Assembly: GCF_902459505.1 (NCBI RefSeq)
Contig: NC_047097.1
Span: 16,701,749 to 16,765,748, forward strand
Source: Geotrypetes seraphini
Lineage: Eukaryota > Chordata > Amphibia > Gymnophiona > Dermophiidae
Direction: 5' to 3'
DNA: 64,000 nucleotides
Below are positions 62,157 through 64,000 of the stretch, piece after piece. Numbering within the stretch: position 1 is the first letter of the stretch; every line of letters begins with the position of its first letter. The notes beneath the pieces are model-generated. The model did not search any database and had not been told where the DNA came from. It saw only the letters and a program-made list of their open reading frames with translations. Both the position numbers and the translations under genes were made by a program.

Positions 62157-63372
62157 CTGCAGTAGAAACCGAGGGTCTTTATGGTTTTGCAAGACTGAGA
62201 GGGAAACTCACATATTGATCCAGAATATTTAGAGAATCTTTGGGTTCTTTTGGGGAAGGTTCCTAGACCTATTTCTGTTCTATACAGTTATTTGAGAGGG
62301 CAGGAGCTGTTTAAACAAACAGTACTTATATAGAATGATGGAAAGAGGACTTAGTCTAAACATTCATGGGAGAGGAATAAGCTAGAATGTGTGTGGAGGT
62401 GAAAAAGGCTTCCACATGTATATTGGTGCAGGAAAATGCTTACAAAATGTTATAGTCAGATGCCAGCTCGTCCAAGATATGTATCCACATGTTTCTGATT
62501 TCTGCTGGAGGTGTGGTATGGAACAAGAATTATTTTTCCACATTTGGTGGGAGTGTACTGAGTTAATGACAGCAGTCATGGATTATTCAAACAATATCTT
62601 GCAAACACAAATTTTGTTAACCCCTTCAGAGCTGCCTCCTGGGAGTAATGAAAGTCTTTTTCGATGGTAGATTCTGCTGCTGAGGGTGGTTCTAGCTGTA
62701 AAATGTCTAATAGCGCTTCATTGGAAAAGCAGACTTGTGCGCCATCACTGACTGAATGGAGGGCCGGACTTCAAGCATTGGCGCATATGGAATTAATGGA
62801 AACCAATAGACATTGTTGTTGTGAGTAACAGTTGTGGGCCTGGAATATGATTATCTAGAGCAGGGGTCTCAAAGTCCCTCCTTGAGAGCCACAATCCAGT
62901 CGGGCTTTCAGGATTTCCCCAATGAATATGCATGAGATCTATGTGCGTGCACTGCTTTCAATGCATATTCATTAGGGAAATCCTGAAAACCCGACTGGAT
63001 TGTGGCCCTCAAGGAGGAACTTTGAGATCCCTGATCTAGAGAGTGATATCTAGATAACATGGGGGGGAGGAAGGATAATGAGGGGATTTAAAACTGTGGT
63101 AGGTAGAGAGCCCTGCAGAAACAACTGGGAGCTCTACTTTGATGGGATTTCAATGGTAAAAAGGGGAGGAAGGTGGGGAGGGTGTATTTTGAAGACGAAG
63201 AATAGCAAGTCCAGAGGTGACAGGGTTAGTAGAAGATCCATTGTATTAGATTGGGATCTTTTGTTTGTGTTGGATGTCATAGAAGGGAAACACCTCTGAA
63301 CTATTTTGTATGTTGCTGGTGTTAATTTTGCTTATATAAACATTTATTGAAACGTAAAAAATGTTTAAAAGA
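62157..63372 (+). mobile_element. L1 ORF2 C-terminal remnant and 3' end, split by a MITE
   Basis: The frame at 62389-62670 reads KCLQNVIVRCQLVQDMYPHV, then SDFCWRCGMEQELFFHIWWECTEL, the L1 C-terminal CxxC...HxxxxC knuckle with the typical FFHIWWEC. Upstream LRGKLTY and YSYLRGQELF remnants occur in other frames. After the MITE the 3' UTR continues and ends ATAAACATTTATTGAAACG TAAAAAATG. Stops and frameshifts make it inactive. Confidence 0.85.
62861..63033. mobile_element. hAT-type palindromic MITE (family M1), copy 6
   Basis: 173 bp, CAGGGGTCTCAAAGTCCC to CTTTGAGATCCCTG, perfect 8-bp duplication ATCTAGAG (62853-62860 and 63034-63041). It sits within the L1 remnant, whose sequence continues on both sides. 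Confidence 0.93.
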
Positions 63373-63389
63373 AGACACTTAACCCTCTG

Positions 63390-63520
63390 TTGCCTTAGTG
63401 GGGGTTAGATTGTGAGCCTTCCAGGAGCAGGGAAATACCGAGTTTACCTGAATGTAACTCACCTTGATCTACTAATGAAAAAAGGGGTGAACTAAATCTA
63501 AGCGTTATCTATTCTATCAT
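63390..63520 (+). mobile_element. SINE/LINE 3' tail fragment
   Basis: GGGGTTAGATTGTGAGCCTTCC, then ACCTGAATGTAACTCACCTTG and GGTGAACTAAATC follow the order of the SINE body and tail, in diverged form. Confidence 0.55.
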
Positions 63521-64000
63521 ATGAAGTATGGGAATTGAAAATGTGATTGCAGTGAGAGAGAAGTTATGCTGCTGTAAATCGGTTGTTATTGAGAAGAAAT
63601 AATTATGATTGTATTGTAACTCTTTGGCTTTTATGGCATTATTTTATGTTTTATGATTGTGCTGTAAATCCTTGATTTTAGGATGCTATTTTGTTTGTAT
63701 GTTGCTTTTCTTGTGTATGCTCTTTTTTACTCCACTTTGGAAAAAGTAGATTATAAGTAACTCAACTAAATGAATGAAATATGTGCTGGACAACCCACTC
63801 AAATTCCCTTTCTGTATCAATTTATCCGTTTAAGAAAAATGTTCCTATTTGGGTTTTTGCTAGATGGATCATTGGTCTGACTCAGTAAGGTATTCTTACG
63901 TTCTTATGTACGTTCATCCTCAAGACGATGGGGGGGGAAAAAAGCTCTGCGCAGACTCGCACAACTCTTTCTACCTGCCCCCTCACCTCTCTCGCCACCT
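63521..64000. other. MYO5A intron 1, end of window
   Basis: Mostly AT-rich and unassigned. 63870-63910 contains CATTGGTCTGACTCAG and CTTACGTTCTTATGTACG, a sense CR1 3' end. No MYO5A exon 2 is present. Confidence 0.5.

Overview
The window is vertebrate nuclear DNA that carries two host genes in the same orientation within a very dense field of transposable elements. The three coding exons of ARPP19 lie on the + strand at 7311-7370, 24230-24352 and 28732-28902. Together they encode a 117-residue protein that keeps the PP2A-B55 inhibitory segment FDSGDY. The first coding exon of MYO5A (MAASELYTK, 43544-43570) lies about 14.6 kb downstream. Everything after it to the window end is MYO5A intron 1, because no sequence resembling exon 2 is present. 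ARPP19 directly upstream of MYO5A on the same strand is the arrangement known from tetrapods (human 15q21). The repeat mix is L2-clade and CR1 LINEs, amphibian-type L1, a tRNA-derived SINE, palindromic hAT MITEs with ATGCATATTCATT-type cores, and DIRS elements opening with TATCCCAGGACAAGCAGGCA. This points to an amphibian, most likely a caecilian. That identification rests on memory of repeat families, not on a search.

Layout. 1-7000 is intergenic and entirely repeats: an L2-clade LINE running off the left edge, an L1 ORF2 remnant split by a second L2 copy, a second L2 family with a nested hAT MITE, a CR1 endonuclease remnant, and two near-identical hAT MITEs. 7020-7310 is the GC-rich TATA-less ARPP19 promoter and 5' UTR. 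ARPP19 intron 1 (7371-24229) is packed with CR1, hAT, DIRS, Penelope and L1-type copies, including an ORF1-only L1 derivative at 17657-19340. Intron 2 (24353-28731) holds an L2 fragment, a GTF2IRD2/ZBED5-like hAT transposase remnant and a palindromic DNA element. After the ARPP19 3' UTR, 29.8-43.1 kb is intergenic and dominated by a large antisense L1 (36905-42075) with an open ORF1 and a broken ORF2. From 43571 on, MYO5A intron 1 contains more CR1, L2, DIRS, Tigger-like and MITE copies and an antisense L2 LINE (59262-61080) whose reverse transcriptase frame is open over about 1.3 kb.

The two host genes are not known to act as one unit: ARPP19 is a mitotic PP2A inhibitor and MYO5A an actin-based cargo motor. 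The value of the window lies mostly in its nested insertions. At least eleven hAT-type insertions are flanked by 8-bp target duplications that can be read directly, eight of them identical across several families. Two Harbinger-like foldback MITEs have exact 3-bp TWA duplications. One long inverted-repeat insert has a 13-bp duplication. The ORF1-only L1 has a 17-bp duplication. A tRNA-derived SINE shares its 3' tail, including an ACTTGAA heptamer repeat, with one of the L2 families, which suggests a SINE/LINE partnership.
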